Part shown: in pieces, positions 10,142 through 20,922 of the stretch
Layout of the letters: each line of letters begins with the position of its first letter
How positions within the stretch are numbered: position 1 is the first letter of the stretch
Assembly (NCBI RefSeq): GCF_011074885.1
Contig: NC_054690.1
Location: 1,307,001 to 1,371,000, forward strand
Reading direction: 5' to 3'
Source of the DNA: Brettanomyces bruxellensis
Lineage: Eukaryota; Ascomycota; Pichiomycetes; Pichiales; Pichiaceae
DNA: 64,000 bases
Notes under the pieces: generated by a model
Database searches by the model: none
The model's input: only the letters and a program-made list of their open reading frames with translations
Told to the model about the DNA's origin: nothing
Translations under genes and position numbers: made by a program

Positions 10142-13100
10142 ATGGATATGTCCGACGATACTCAAGTTATTGCATCATCAAAAAATGGAAAGACGTCATC
10201 ATCTTCAATGGACAGTAACAAGATTATAGCGAATACACAAACATCAAAAATATCTTCCGATCCAATTCCACCATTTGACGATACGCTAACAATGCTTCGA
10301 CCAAGAGTAACTAGGAGTAAGTTTTTTAAGCAGATGCGTGATGATTTGCAAAGCAATGATTTAACAAATGAATCAGGAACCGACGGATCAGCATATCATA
10401 AAAAGTCATTATTGAAATTAGAGGAACATGTACATTTAGAGAAGGGTGTGAAACCAGGTGACAACACTAACAAGTATCTTGATGGTGAAGGGAACGTACT
10501 TGAAAGCTCTAAAAATTCTAATGTACCTCTAGAAAGTCCCAAGAATCAACATACCCCAAAATCGAAATCCGTACTTGAAGATGATATTTTAAAACAGAAC
10601 TTTGCATTATCGACACCTTTGGCCAAGATGCAACTTCCAGAAAGTCCAGATTCAGCCACAGTGACATCTAAGGAAATGAGCAACACCGGTTCCCCAACTT
10701 CGGGTGCAGAAATATTTAGACGACTACGAGAAGGTCAGAATACACCATTTGAGTATGATACTGAACTTGGAATTGTATTGGATAAGCAAGAAAAAGGAAC
10801 TGAATATGATGATGGAGAAAGAGACTCAACGATGGATTCAGGAATAAAGCTAAACTTTAATAGTGCAGTTAGTTATAAAGGTATTCTAGAAGACATAGAC
10901 AATGAGCATGAAAAGCCACATGATAACGTCTATGAAAAGAATTCAAGTGGGAAAATAGGAACTGACCGTGCAAATTATTCTGTTGTGAGTGAGATAAACG
11001 ATACAACAGGCGACTTTGATCAGCCAATCCTACACGGCGATTTAAGCATGGATGGATCCGATGATGTACAGGTTCCAAATTCTGGAAATAATACTGTGAC
11101 TTCACCTTTGAAAGTTGATGAAAAAATAGGCAATAATGTGGTTCAAGGGAAGGCTACACAGGATGGCTCTGACAAAATACATCACAAAGCTTTTGCTGAG
11201 AGTATTGTGAATCTTAGTTTACCTCACGATACTCAAGTTGTTGCCAGCCAGGATGGAAGATTAAGAATGGATGAGGGAGGCATCATAAGTGATAACGAAG
11301 ATCGCAATGAGAGTGAGCGTATTCTTGTGGCAAGTTCTCCAGGAGTAACACCAAGTGTTTCTCAACAATCTACACAGCTTATTGCAAGAGAAAAATCTGC
11401 ATCGTCTACGTTTCCTAAGGAGACCCGTTTTCAAATTGAACAGTCTTTGCAATCAACAGAAGTTATATCGGATAGCGGGAATGACAAATTGGATAATCAA
11501 ATGTATCCAGAAACTTTGAGAATACAGGAAACCGATGAGAAGACACAGACCGAGGTGACTAGGATAGATAACAATATAGCAAGCAGCAACGAGAAAAGAC
11601 TGGCTGTAAAGATTTCTGAATCGGGTGATATTGCTATGAAGGATACCTTAAGCATATTGAGTTCATCTAATACACAGACATGCAATAACCCATCCCAACT
11701 GGATACAAAACAAGCCAAAAAAAATATTTTGAAGGAGCCTGCTCAGGAAGGAGTTAATATTGATGAAAGCGATGCAAAAGCTGCAAATGCCAATATTGAG
11801 GTACGCGAGGATGACAATAATAAGAACCAAAAGAAGAAAATGCCAATTGAAGTGGGGTCTCCACAAAATGCAGATTCTAAAATAGAGTTACAACAGGATA
11901 TTAGCCACAACGAGGTATCCCGACAAGACATAAACTCTAGGGTAAACTCATACATTGACAGCTGCATGCAAACTGACGATTTAACTTTGGATGAGAATGT
12001 TGAAGAGCAAAACTCCTCTAAGCATTCATTGGCTTCAATCCCAGAGGGGATTTTAAGGCAAGAAGAAGCAACAGAAGATTTTGATATTTACTCTTATGAG
12101 CCGTTCAATAGCATACTTGTAACAGATGGTACGTGCATGAATATCTTCAAAATTACAAAGGCTTGGAGAGCAGCTGATAATACTGCCATGTTTAGCGTGA
12201 ACAATTCTGGCGGAAGTTGGGAAATAAATCAAAGTTGTATTCTGGCGCCGGCTTTCCTGCGTGTTGGTGATATAGTTAAATATGACGGAATGAAAAAATA
12301 CAAATTCAAAATTACGGGACTTGAATATGTGATTTCTACGGAACCATCAAAATCTGAGGTTACTTGCTGTCGCGGATATAATACTGCATATATCAGAAGG
12401 TATAGGGCAAAAGGCTCCAAAGGTGGAAGACACTATCCCGCACTTTTGGGTCGTGAGATTAAAGTTAATATCGAAAGGTTATATCTCAATGGTTCCCTGT
12501 ATGGAAAATATCCTTACCGAATATTTGATGATGAATCAACTTTTAATAATTTTGTGGAAGACTGCGTAAAAAGGTATGGGTCTGAATACAGATCGAAACG
12601 AGCCAAAATACATAATGCTGCAAGTGGTGGGTGCTTCAAAAATTGTTTGTTTCTCATGACTATGCCAACTGGATCAAATGATCATTTAAGTGATGAGCAA
12701 TTGTCAAAAGTGGAAAGCTTTCTTAAAGATAATGGAGCTACAATTGTATCCGAATTTGAGAAATACATATATATCTCTAAATGTGGTCATCCAGGATCAG
12801 GATCATACTCTATGACCTTCAGATCTGGAGTCAAAAAATTCAATTTTGTTGCGCTTCTTTCTACGAAACAAATAAGAACGTTAAAATATTTACAGTGCCT
12901 GGCTTTGGGGTGGCCAATACTAAGTTTCACTTTTATATTTGACTGCATCGACAATCCAGAATATAGAGAAAGATGGAATTCATTCTGGATGTCATATCTT
13001 CTTCCAGCTGGGGATTCTTCGTACCGTAACTGTACGTTAAGTCTAAATATATGTCCATTTGTTGAAAATTGGAGGAAAGGCTTTGGACTTGAAAACCAAA

Positions 13101-13516
13101 TTGGGTTGAACGCCGATCTATTCGAAGGAGAAACAATATTAGTGGATAATAGCGAAAAAAGTTCAGTTGACAATGTTGGTCTTGTCTTTATTTTGAAGTC
13201 CCTGGGTTTCCAAAAAGTGTTCTTTTTGAACGAAGAGTTTTCATACGGAAGTATAATCAACGTTGCCACAAAATTGCGCAAATATTCGAAAGGTCCAATT
13301 TGCTGTTATTTTTATTCAGATCATAAAGTTGACTATTTACCAGACCTAATTGAATCGACAAATCAGAAGCAGTTTGCGGGAGGATCTTCTTCATGCTTGG
13401 ATAACTTACCATTTTTGATAATTAATTGGGAGTGGTTGGTACAGTCATTGATAGCAGGCTTTGCATTTGAACCTTTAAAGGTGTGGGCCCTTAAAGAAGA
13501 GTATAAGTCTACATAG
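10142..13516 (+). CDS. RAD9: DNA-damage checkpoint adaptor Rad9 (Crb2/53BP1 family)
   Basis: 1124 residues. The first ~640 are disordered and rich in Ser, Thr, Gln and acidic residues. They include TQ/SQ sites that suit Mec1/Tel1 phosphorylation, such as SDDTQVIAS near the N-terminus and the near copy HDTQVVAS near residue 362. A Tudor-like region follows (about 650-770), then tandem BRCT repeats (about 823-930 and 993-1124). The second BRCT has the terminal tryptophan motif WEWLVQSLIAG. This order is that of Rad9, the adaptor that binds modified nucleosomes at breaks and relays Mec1 signals to Rad53 and Chk1. The N-terminus has two short helical blocks (SKFFKQMRDDL and AEIFRRLREGQNTPFEYDTE) that might be partner-binding sites. 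Its length is close to S. cerevisiae Rad9. Confidence 0.88.
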   Translation: MDMSDDTQVIASSKNGKTSSSSMDSNKIIANTQTSKISSDPIPPFDDTLTMLRPRVTRSKFFKQMRDDLQSNDLTNESGTDGSAYHKKSLLKLEEHVHLEKGVKPGDNTNKYLDGEGNVLESSKNSNVPLESPKNQHTPKSKSVLEDDILKQNFALSTPLAKMQLPESPDSATVTSKEMSNTGSPTSGAEIFRRLREGQNTPFEYDTELGIVLDKQEKGTEYDDGERDSTMDSGIKLNFNSAVSYKGILEDIDNEHEKPHDNVYEKNSSGKIGTDRANYSVVSEINDTTGDFDQPILHGDLSMDGSDDVQVPNSGNNTVTSPLKVDEKIGNNVVQGKATQDGSDKIHHKAFAESIVNLSLPHDTQVVASQDGRLRMDEGGIISDNEDRNESERILVASSPGVTPSVSQQSTQLIAREKSASSTFPKETRFQIEQSLQSTEVISDSGNDKLDNQMYPETLRIQETDEKTQTEVTRIDNNIASSNEKRLAVKISESGDIAMKDTLSILSSSNTQTCNNPSQLDTKQAKKNILKEPAQEGVNIDESDAKAANANIEVREDDNNKNQKKKMPIEVGSPQNADSKIELQQDISHNEVSRQDINSRVNSYIDSCMQTDDLTLDENVEEQNSSKHSLASIPEGILRQEEATEDFDIYSYEPFNSILVTDGTCMNIFKITKAWRAADNTAMFSVNNSGGSWEINQSCILAPAFLRVGDIVKYDGMKKYKFKITGLEYVISTEPSKSEVTCCRGYNTAYIRRYRAKGSKGGRHYPALLGREIKVNIERLYLNGSLYGKYPYRIFDDESTFNNFVEDCVKRYGSEYRSKRAKIHNAASGGCFKNCLFLMTMPTGSNDHLSDEQLSKVESFLKDNGATIVSEFEKYIYISKCGHPGSGSYSMTFRSGVKKFNFVALLSTKQIRTLKYLQCLALGWPILSFTFIFDCIDNPEYRERWNSFWMSYLLPAGDSSYRNCTLSLNICPFVENWRKGFGLENQIGLNADLFEGETILVDNSEKSSVDNVGLVFILKSLGFQKVFFLNEEFSYGSIINVATKLRKYSKGPICCYFYSDHKVDYLPDLIESTNQKQFAGGSSSCLDNLPFLIINWEWLVQSLIAGFAFEPLKVWALKEEYKST

Positions 13517-13787
13517 TGTACATTGCATTTAAATATAATTGTATTGTCAATAACGGACAACGAGATGCAAAATTACGTATCGTATGAAATCCAGTACTTT
13601 GGTATTATTTCTAAAGTAGTAAGGAAGCGAAAAGAAGAAGAANAAAAAAAACGATTCTGCTCATTAGAATAACGTGCTTAATCGTAAAAAGTGGAATCCA
13701 GAAGGAATATCAAATATCAATTTAGATAGAAGTAGAAATAAAGCGACCAAGTAAAATTACCCCCTCCCATTTAAAAGCACTAGCTCC
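13517..13787. other. Intergenic region between RAD9 and the yapsin-like gene, with one ambiguous base
   Basis: Short region between two convergent 3' ends. Base 13643 is N, within an A/G-rich run, so local sequence quality is uncertain. Nothing else is seen. Confidence 0.6.
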
Positions 13788-15722
13788 TCATAGAATTGCC
13801 AATATTATGCTAAGGAATGTGGCCACCAATGTAATTCTGCTATTTGCACATCCCATATTACCGTCATTTTTATTTTGCTTTGAATATCCGGAAGCCTTTG
13901 CGGAACTTAATGAAGAACCAGTAGCAGTCATCGTTCGTTTAGTTTCATTTCCTGTTGGCACGTAAACCTCACCATTAGATATTTGCACTTCAGACGCCAT
14001 GCCTATAGACCCAGTTGCATTGATACTCTTGGGGATTGTCATAGTCAAATCCTCATAGCTGGTTATGTTGCTTTTCTTAGCAAACGGTATTAGCCCAGAC
14101 TCGATTGCATATAAAGAGTTCACAGATGAACTCTCATTTTGCTGCAGCTTTTTCTCTGTGCTTTCACCATACATGGCAGCTTTTCCAATTGCTAGTTCTC
14201 TACCTTCATTGTCCACAGCAATATATGTGTGTCTAAGAAAAGGTGTTCCCAAAACAGAGTATCCCAATTCATAATCTGGAAGCAGGGAAAGTAAACAGGC
14301 CTCATCACCATTCAGGAAGTACAAAGCAGTATCATTATCATCTGTCGCAGGATATAGGAGACTTGAAATATTCATGCTGATAGACATATTACCCATGTAA
14401 ACATCAACTGTTCCAGAGATACCAGCGTTACAATCAACAAGCCAGGATTGAAGAGATTTTGCGTAATAAGCGTTTAATTCCACAGCAATCTCAATTAGTG
14501 TCGAAAATGGTATGTAATTGTAATAAGTACGTGAATCCAACAATGCTGGTTTTGGATACGATGAGTTCGACATCTTGTCATCATACGTGGATGAAAAAAC
14601 TAGCGACTGACCACTACTATTAGATGTAACTCCGTATCCAGTAACAGGAATAACCGGTAGGATATTGTTAACTGCACCCGTACCATTTAATATGACACCA
14701 CTTTGATCCAAAACGGGAATAAATGGGTACAACGACAAATCACCGTCATACTTACTGGTATCTATACCACCCAAAATAAGTAAAGGTTTTGAAGTGTTCG
14801 TCGGATTTAATGCAAGAGAATATGAATTTGATTCAATTAGACCCTGCTTAACAAACCCACTCAAGAAATTGTACTTCTCTGTCAATATCGCTCCCATGCC
14901 GAGCCCCATACTACCGATACTAACATCAGAGGCATTCGAGTACACAAATTTTACATTTGGAATACTGACCTCCGCTGTAGATGTTGAAGATGAAGATTCA
15001 GATGACTTCAAAGTTGATGTTGATGATTTTAATGTGCTTGATGTGCTGGACTTGTTACCTATATCTGAAGAACTTTCGTCCTTTCTATCTCTTCTTACAA
15101 GTTTGAGAACGGATTCGTCTGAGTCTTCAGAGTTAACGTATTCAGTGAAATTTTCGACTGATGCCTTCATGATATCCGAGGCCCAGAAACCAGAAACAAA
15201 TATATAGTCTGAATACATCGACTCGAAATATGAAGCATCATTTACATCGAGGACTTCACTATCTGAACTCAAAGACCAGTACGCAAAATCATCAGATTTG
15301 TTACCATGAAACAAGCCACCACTTGAACAACTGTATGACGAGGAGTTTTTTAACGATTCCAGAATGGAGTAAAGTGAATAACCAGAGGGACAACTCGTTG
15401 AAGTCGAAGAGGAATAATCTGAGGTTGACGTTGGATTGCCGGTTGAAGATGTGGATGCGTCTTCCTCATCACTATCATCATCACATGATTTAAAATAAGG
15501 CGCTCCGGGAACCCATAAAACACCATTGGCTATATCTAGACGAATATCCAAAGTCTGCTCTGGACTTCCAAATGACACGTTAAAATCGTATAAAAAATCC
15601 TCTATTGATACTAGATCTATCACAGGAAGACTTTCAACTGCTTTAGGAGAAGAATTATTTGAATAAGTAGCGACTGCAACCATCATGCAAAAAGACGGCA
15701 GAATGAATTTTCTAAGGGACAT
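13788..15722 (-). CDS. GPI-anchored yapsin-like aspartyl protease homologue, probably inactive
   Basis: 644 residues. There is an N-terminal signal peptide (about 1-22), an aspartyl-protease fold, a Ser/Thr-rich stem and a hydrophobic C-terminus (ITLVATFLSIILAIL) after small residues, as expected for GPI attachment. Placement at the plasma membrane or wall, like the yapsins, is inferred. The first catalytic motif, normally DTGSSDLWV, reads DIANGVLWV with the Asp at residue 63. The second, normally DSGT, reads DSRT with the Asp at 396. Both aspartates remain, but the glycine that follows in each motif is lost, so catalysis is doubtful. An acidic/Ser-rich insert follows the first motif, where yapsins carry a processed loop. 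The frame is intact over its full length, which suggests a retained non-enzymatic role rather than a dead gene. Confidence 0.82.
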   Translation of the reverse strand: MSLRKFILPSFCMMVAVATYSNNSSPKAVESLPVIDLVSIEDFLYDFNVSFGSPEQTLDIRLDIANGVLWVPGAPYFKSCDDDSDEEDASTSSTGNPTSTSDYSSSTSTSCPSGYSLYSILESLKNSSSYSCSSGGLFHGNKSDDFAYWSLSSDSEVLDVNDASYFESMYSDYIFVSGFWASDIMKASVENFTEYVNSEDSDESVLKLVRRDRKDESSSDIGNKSSTSSTLKSSTSTLKSSESSSSTSTAEVSIPNVKFVYSNASDVSIGSMGLGMGAILTEKYNFLSGFVKQGLIESNSYSLALNPTNTSKPLLILGGIDTSKYDGDLSLYPFIPVLDQSGVILNGTGAVNNILPVIPVTGYGVTSNSSGQSLVFSSTYDDKMSNSSYPKPALLDSRTYYNYIPFSTLIEIAVELNAYYAKSLQSWLVDCNAGISGTVDVYMGNMSISMNISSLLYPATDDNDTALYFLNGDEACLLSLLPDYELGYSVLGTPFLRHTYIAVDNEGRELAIGKAAMYGESTEKKLQQNESSSVNSLYAIESGLIPFAKKSNITSYEDLTMTIPKSINATGSIGMASEVQISNGEVYVPTGNETKRTMTATGSSLSSAKASGYSKQNKNDGNMGCANSRITLVATFLSIILAIL

Positions 15723-17605
15723 TCTTGTTTTTCAATTTCTATTAAGATTCGTTGTATAAGTTTGTACTTCTCTTTTCGTAATTGGTTGTTTATCCGTTGT
15801 CAATGAAGATAACGAACAGTTGTTTCGATATCTATTCCTAAGAAATAAAATAGCGAAAAGAACATAAAAAAGCTTTAGTAAAAAGCGATATTGGAAATGA
15901 AATGTGTGAAGAAACTTTATGTTCGACTTCTTCAGGTCTGAAGTTCAAAGATCCAAGTGATAAAAAAAAGAACGAAAGCGAAAGGAAAAACGAAACTTTA
16001 AGCCTGCCTGGAAAGATTTCGGCGCAGTTTTTTGACAGAAAGAACCGAAGTTTAAGTGAAATGGTAATATCAAAAGTACAGCGGTGCCTGTATTATGAGC
16101 CATGAAAGAAAATGTAGGTGAAGTCGATGGGAATAAATAAGAAATTTAAAAAAATTAGAAAAAAATTATATATATAGAATGAATGAATGCTAGAGGTGAG
16201 TCGTTAAAAAACGGCCTAAAAATGGAATGTAGTTGTGAGAGGCATGATGAGATTAAGTGCGGAACAATATGAAATACCGATTTGAACGTTTTTTTATGAG
16301 AGAGGGAAGAAAAAGTTGATAAAAATAAGTTTCAATGATAAAAATAAAAAATGAACATCAAAAACATAATGCAATACAATAAAAAGTGGAAGGAAAACAA
16401 AGAAATAGAATGCTCAGCGAATGCAGAAATAATGCAGGAAATCAAACTAAGCATACAAAATCCGAGATGTTCAGAAAGAGTTAACAACAATCGTACAGAG
16501 ATGTATACCGTAAATAAAAGAAGGCATATATGACTTCCCAGCTATTCAGAAATATAGTTTGATGATAAATTGGTAAAGGGGGATCCAAGGGGAAAAAGCA
16601 GTCAAAAGCATAGAGAGCTAACCTTTTAAAAATTGCATTGATATTGATGCCGTTCAGTACTGTGTTTTTCTATGATGACATATCACGTATGAGCGAACGA
16701 AATGGAGTTTCTTCCCATTTTTACTCTCAAAAATTTTTTTGATGGATCAAAACGGAATTATTTATTAACTACTCGATTGAATACGACACATTTAATTTCT
16801 CAGAAAAAAAATCAATTATGACCTCATCAAAGTTTATGTATTGTTTTGCTTTCTTTTTATGCATTATTCTGAATTTCTTATTACCTAATCATCCGAGGTA
16901 TTCTATTAATTATTTTTTGCCTGCCAAGAAGTGGATGTACACTGCAATCTCTTGTAAATCCTTTCTTGGAAGCATACATATAATTAACATATTACATCAA
17001 CAATTTACATTAGATTTAGTAATAAATGAAATTCACGAATAATGACACGAAATGGTAAACAAAATAAGAAAAAGCAGAAAACGGGAGAAACAAAAAGTTG
17101 TCAAATAATTATGATAATAGGCTCATAAATGGTGCGCTGCCAAAAAACGGATAAAGAGATTTAGCCTGAACGAAATAAAAAAGCGGAAACAAATCAAACT
17201 TGAAATAATAATAATAGTAACAATTTAAAAAGTGATGGTGGAAAAGTGGGGAAGGGGGGAGGGCTGAAGTGAGAAAAAATCAAAGAATTGATACACTCAT
17301 TAGCAAGCCATTAGAAATGACGACACCAAGTGCAGAAACAAAGAGAATAATAAAAAAGACAAAAAATCAATAAAACCAAGCAGACTGATAAAGCTCAACA
17401 TAATTAAGCTCTCATAGCAGCATTATAATTGAAGTCAACGACATTATTCGGCGAAAATAAAATAATAGCATCACAGATTAACAACAGGGAGCGGAAATGC
17501 TTGCGGGAAGCACGGACATTATGTAGAAGGTAAACGAAGAAAGCACCAAAATGAAACCAAAAAGACAATATATTAAGCAAAGTCGGATGTTTAAGTTACC
17601 ATCTT
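15723..17605. promoter_or_regulatory. 1.9-kb gene-free region upstream of the yapsin-like gene
   Basis: AT-rich, with many A tracts. A few short open frames (for example 15902-16105 and 16818-17042) lack protein-like composition and homologues. It lies upstream of the yapsin-like gene and downstream of the STP1-like gene. A long regulatory region or a non-coding RNA are both possible; nothing specific can be supported. Confidence 0.4.
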
Positions 17606-19417
17606 TCAGGCGGTATAATCTTCGTATAAATCACTTTCCATCGGCTCACGAAGAACTGAACTCAAAGCCGATCCATATCGACTATCCTGAATAGGACCAT
17701 CCTGCTGGCACATTGAGTCATTTACATTCTTGTAAAAGTATGCTGGATAAGATATATGCGTGTAAGGGGAACATTCTGCATCTAACGAAGGATAATCTTC
17801 CTCTTCATACGACTCATCCATTGGAGATCTCATGTCAGAGTTTGAATCTTGATCTCCCATTTTGTGATCCTCTGCAAGAGGAGGCATTTCTGACGGGCTC
17901 TGTGTTGTTTGCGGCAAAACTTTAGGTTTCAACTGATGAGGTAATGGACCCGCGCTAAACTGTGGTTTAGAATGCTGAAATTGCTTCTGGCTAACCCAAG
18001 ACATTGCCATAGAAGAAGCCGGTGAGGTAGATAGGGAAGATGAAGTAGAAGATGATGATGATAACGAGTTTGTCCCATTTCCAACCGCTGGGAATGTATA
18101 CATCTGTCCAACGGAAGGATTTGTGGACGGACTTGCTGAACGCGAAGTAAATGATGCTGGAGAAGATATTGTTACTATCGAGCTAGCATCATCGTTGAAA
18201 AATCTCTCATCTGCGACAACATCCAAGAATTTCGAATGCTTTCCTGTCTTCTTCTTGCCGAACTTTAGGTTTCTGACATAATCAGCAGGAAGTCCAGGAC
18301 ACAGGCCTGCTTCTATGTGTCTTTCAACCCATATTTCATTATTTAAGAATTTCTCACCGCAAGCAGAGCACCATCCCATCATTCCTCTGCGCTCACCAGA
18401 CTTCACACCTGGTGGATATTTGAAGTGACGTGCCTTAAGATGGGTCTTGTACGTATCTCTTCTGCTAAATCCACCTGTAGCATGACATTTGGGATCTGCG
18501 TTTGGATCATAAAATGGGCATTTATAGGCTTTCTTTTTGGAATGCTTTTTCAAGTGACGCGTAAGATATCCGCGCAAACGGAACTTAGCATGGCAATATG
18601 GACATTCGTGGGACTTTGGCTTGTGCCTAACTTTGTTTTGATTACTCTTGGCCTTATGTTTTGCATCTTCGTCATCAATTCTAGCCCTTGCTGTGATATC
18701 CTCACCGTTTAAAACGCTTACTATTTTCTCTGCATCCTGCTTCTCTGATTTTGTAGATTTAACGGAGGATGCAGGTGAGAGATTTGTGAAGTCGTCAACC
18801 GCATGTCTTTCACTCTTAATTTTCTTGATTTTGAATCCTGGCGATGAAATATCAGAGATTGGGGATGGCTGCTGTGGGTTTTCCATCGAAGCAGAAGCGT
18901 CTGCCTTGAGGTTATTACTGTTTTTCCCATTCACAACCTCAAATTTAATTTCACCATTACTATCACCTGAATTGGCAACCACTGTAATTTGAGACCCATC
19001 TTTGAGTGAGCACTGTTCCAAATCCTTCGTGGTGAGATTTCGGAGAATGCCGAATGCCGGAAAGAGTGGCGAGCATTCAAAATACACTGCAAGTTTGTTT
19101 GAATTCAGCTTTTTCGTTATTTGCCTATCCTGGGCATGCACATGTTTATGTTCTATGAATGATGTTATTTCCTGCGTTTCCTCGGAAGCTGGTATTTGTT
19201 CTGTCTCCTTCTTGGATGATTTACTTTGATTGAAAATATATGAATCTAACTGGTTGTACTTCTGCTCGGCACCCGAAGCACCGAAAAGAAATGATTTGAC
19301 TAGTCCATATAATGTACTTATTAGCTGTAAAAACGCGTGCAACATCAAGCATAATATGCTTTCAGCCGGTCGTCCCAGAAGTTGTAATGGTCTCTTATTC
19401 TTTGGTAGTACGCTCAT
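17606..19417 (-). CDS. STP1: Stp1/Stp2-type C2H2 zinc-finger transcription factor (SPS amino-acid sensing)
   Basis: 603 residues. Three zinc fingers are visible. Finger 1 starts at about C272 (CPYCHAKFRLRGYLTRHLKKH). Finger 2 starts at about C300 with a long Cys-Cys spacing (CPFYDPNADPKC). Finger 3 starts at about C350 (CSACGEKF). This trio, with the KARHFKYPPGVKSGERRG linker, is typical of the Stp1/Stp2 family. Those factors are held in the cytoplasm until the SPS sensor activates protease Ssy5, which cuts off the N-terminus so that they can induce amino-acid permease genes. The N-terminus here has a strongly hydrophobic amphipathic stretch (about residues 17-46), consistent with the retention motif. 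A block at about 108-140 (VYFECSPLFPAFGILRNL) may mark the second regulatory motif. STP1 versus STP2 is undecided. Confidence 0.85.
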   Translation of the reverse strand: MSVLPKNKRPLQLLGRPAESILCLMLHAFLQLISTLYGLVKSFLFGASGAEQKYNQLDSYIFNQSKSSKKETEQIPASEETQEITSFIEHKHVHAQDRQITKKLNSNKLAVYFECSPLFPAFGILRNLTTKDLEQCSLKDGSQITVVANSGDSNGEIKFEVVNGKNSNNLKADASASMENPQQPSPISDISSPGFKIKKIKSERHAVDDFTNLSPASSVKSTKSEKQDAEKIVSVLNGEDITARARIDDEDAKHKAKSNQNKVRHKPKSHECPYCHAKFRLRGYLTRHLKKHSKKKAYKCPFYDPNADPKCHATGGFSRRDTYKTHLKARHFKYPPGVKSGERRGMMGWCSACGEKFLNNEIWVERHIEAGLCPGLPADYVRNLKFGKKKTGKHSKFLDVVADERFFNDDASSIVTISSPASFTSRSASPSTNPSVGQMYTFPAVGNGTNSLSSSSSTSSSLSTSPASSMAMSWVSQKQFQHSKPQFSAGPLPHQLKPKVLPQTTQSPSEMPPLAEDHKMGDQDSNSDMRSPMDESYEEEDYPSLDAECSPYTHISYPAYFYKNVNDSMCQQDGPIQDSRYGSALSSVLREPMESDLYEDYTA

Positions 19418-20922
19418 ATTGCAAGTGTGCCAAAAGAATAAAACTTGTATTCAATCTTGGGTGGAGTTTTAATTATTTGCACCAAAACTGTTGTCTTTTT
19501 TGTTCCAGTTCGTCAATATAGGAAACTGTGGGTGTGTTGTTACTTAAGTCTTAGTCGATGAAATGGGCAAATGTTTGATCTAAATACTATAGCGTGGTAG
19601 CAATGAGCAACTATAAGGGGAATCAAATAAGATGTGAAAAGAGCGAACAAATCGTTTTACTTCCTTATTTTACTTTTTTTATCTCTTATTTTTTCTTTAT
19701 TTTTTTGCATGTACACACACTTGTCCACCGAAACCCGTTCGGCAAAAAAAAAATATTAATGCTGTGAGAAGAAAAGGGGGGAAAAAAAATTGAAAATAAA
19801 AAGTTCAATGAATGCAACGTTGGCACAAAAATTCAATCGCTCTCTTTGTTTAAATTAAATTACGCTTGTGCTTTTCAAGGCTTTGCATCTTCATCCATAA
19901 AGTTAAATGAAAGCAAATTCTCAAATTCTGATTAAATTTCCAACAGGATCATCATGTTTTATTCACTCCCATATTCCTTTCTTCGTCCATTTTCGTTTCA
20001 TTCCGAACGTCATTTTTACGTATACGTTTTAAAGCCACAACTCCGAATTATGCAAGAAAATGATAATATCAACGGCGGTGGTCACTTACTGTCTTGTATT
20101 TCCGCTTTATCTCTTTTTTTTTATCCAGTTCTCATTTCTCTTTTTGCCCAACCTAACAAACACATACAAAAATATTAACAATGCTTTCAAGAAAAATAAA
20201 AAGTTTTCAGCTAGCCGCTAACATTTTTTGAATAATGCAACTGAAATTTTGCAGGAGATTTAGACGCCTTATCTAAAAAAAAGTAATTACTATTTTCACC
20301 GCTGGCTGTTATTTTATCGGGATGTTATCTGTAAGAAAGAAAAGAAGTCCTGCGAAATGTACAGATTGTACTAAATGTTGCAAAATGTTGGTTTTCCCAT
20401 TATTGGATTCCAACCGAAAAGACGCTCTTTGAAAATCATCGCCAGAGAGCATATATTTATCCTGTTTATATATGTACCTTTTTAACATCTTTATGGATGC
20501 TAATCGCCCTTACATTTTGCAGTGATGATCTTCAGTTCTTAAAGAATGGAACTCAGCAATTCCTCATTTCCTCCCGTAATCAATTATACTATGCACTGGT
20601 CTAGTATACCAGTTTTTTGAACCGGAGTCTACAAAATTACTGTGTAACCAGGATCTCTCTTTCGATTTCTATCTTCCAAATACATAGCATGTTGCCAATT
20701 CAAGACGGACAGATTAATCCTTCTGGAGCTGTCCATTTTTTCGATCTGTAGGGCAATTGTTGGCGATACTTGTTTTTTATTTTACTGTCTTTTCTTCCAT
20801 TTTTCGGCATGTGAATTAAGTCACGTGCTTGAATTTTCCTCTCTCATTTTTTTGGAGATCCGCGTTTTGGTACAGAGTATGTATCCAGATGCATTGATGA
20901 TATCCCCAGGAACGTATGGAGT
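19418..20922. promoter_or_regulatory. 1.5-kb divergent region between STP1-like and YMD8
   Basis: Contains several T- and A-rich tracts (about 19660-19800) and no credible gene. It must hold the promoters of both flanking genes; the length suggests complex control of the STP1-like factor. No operator is identified. Confidence 0.45.
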
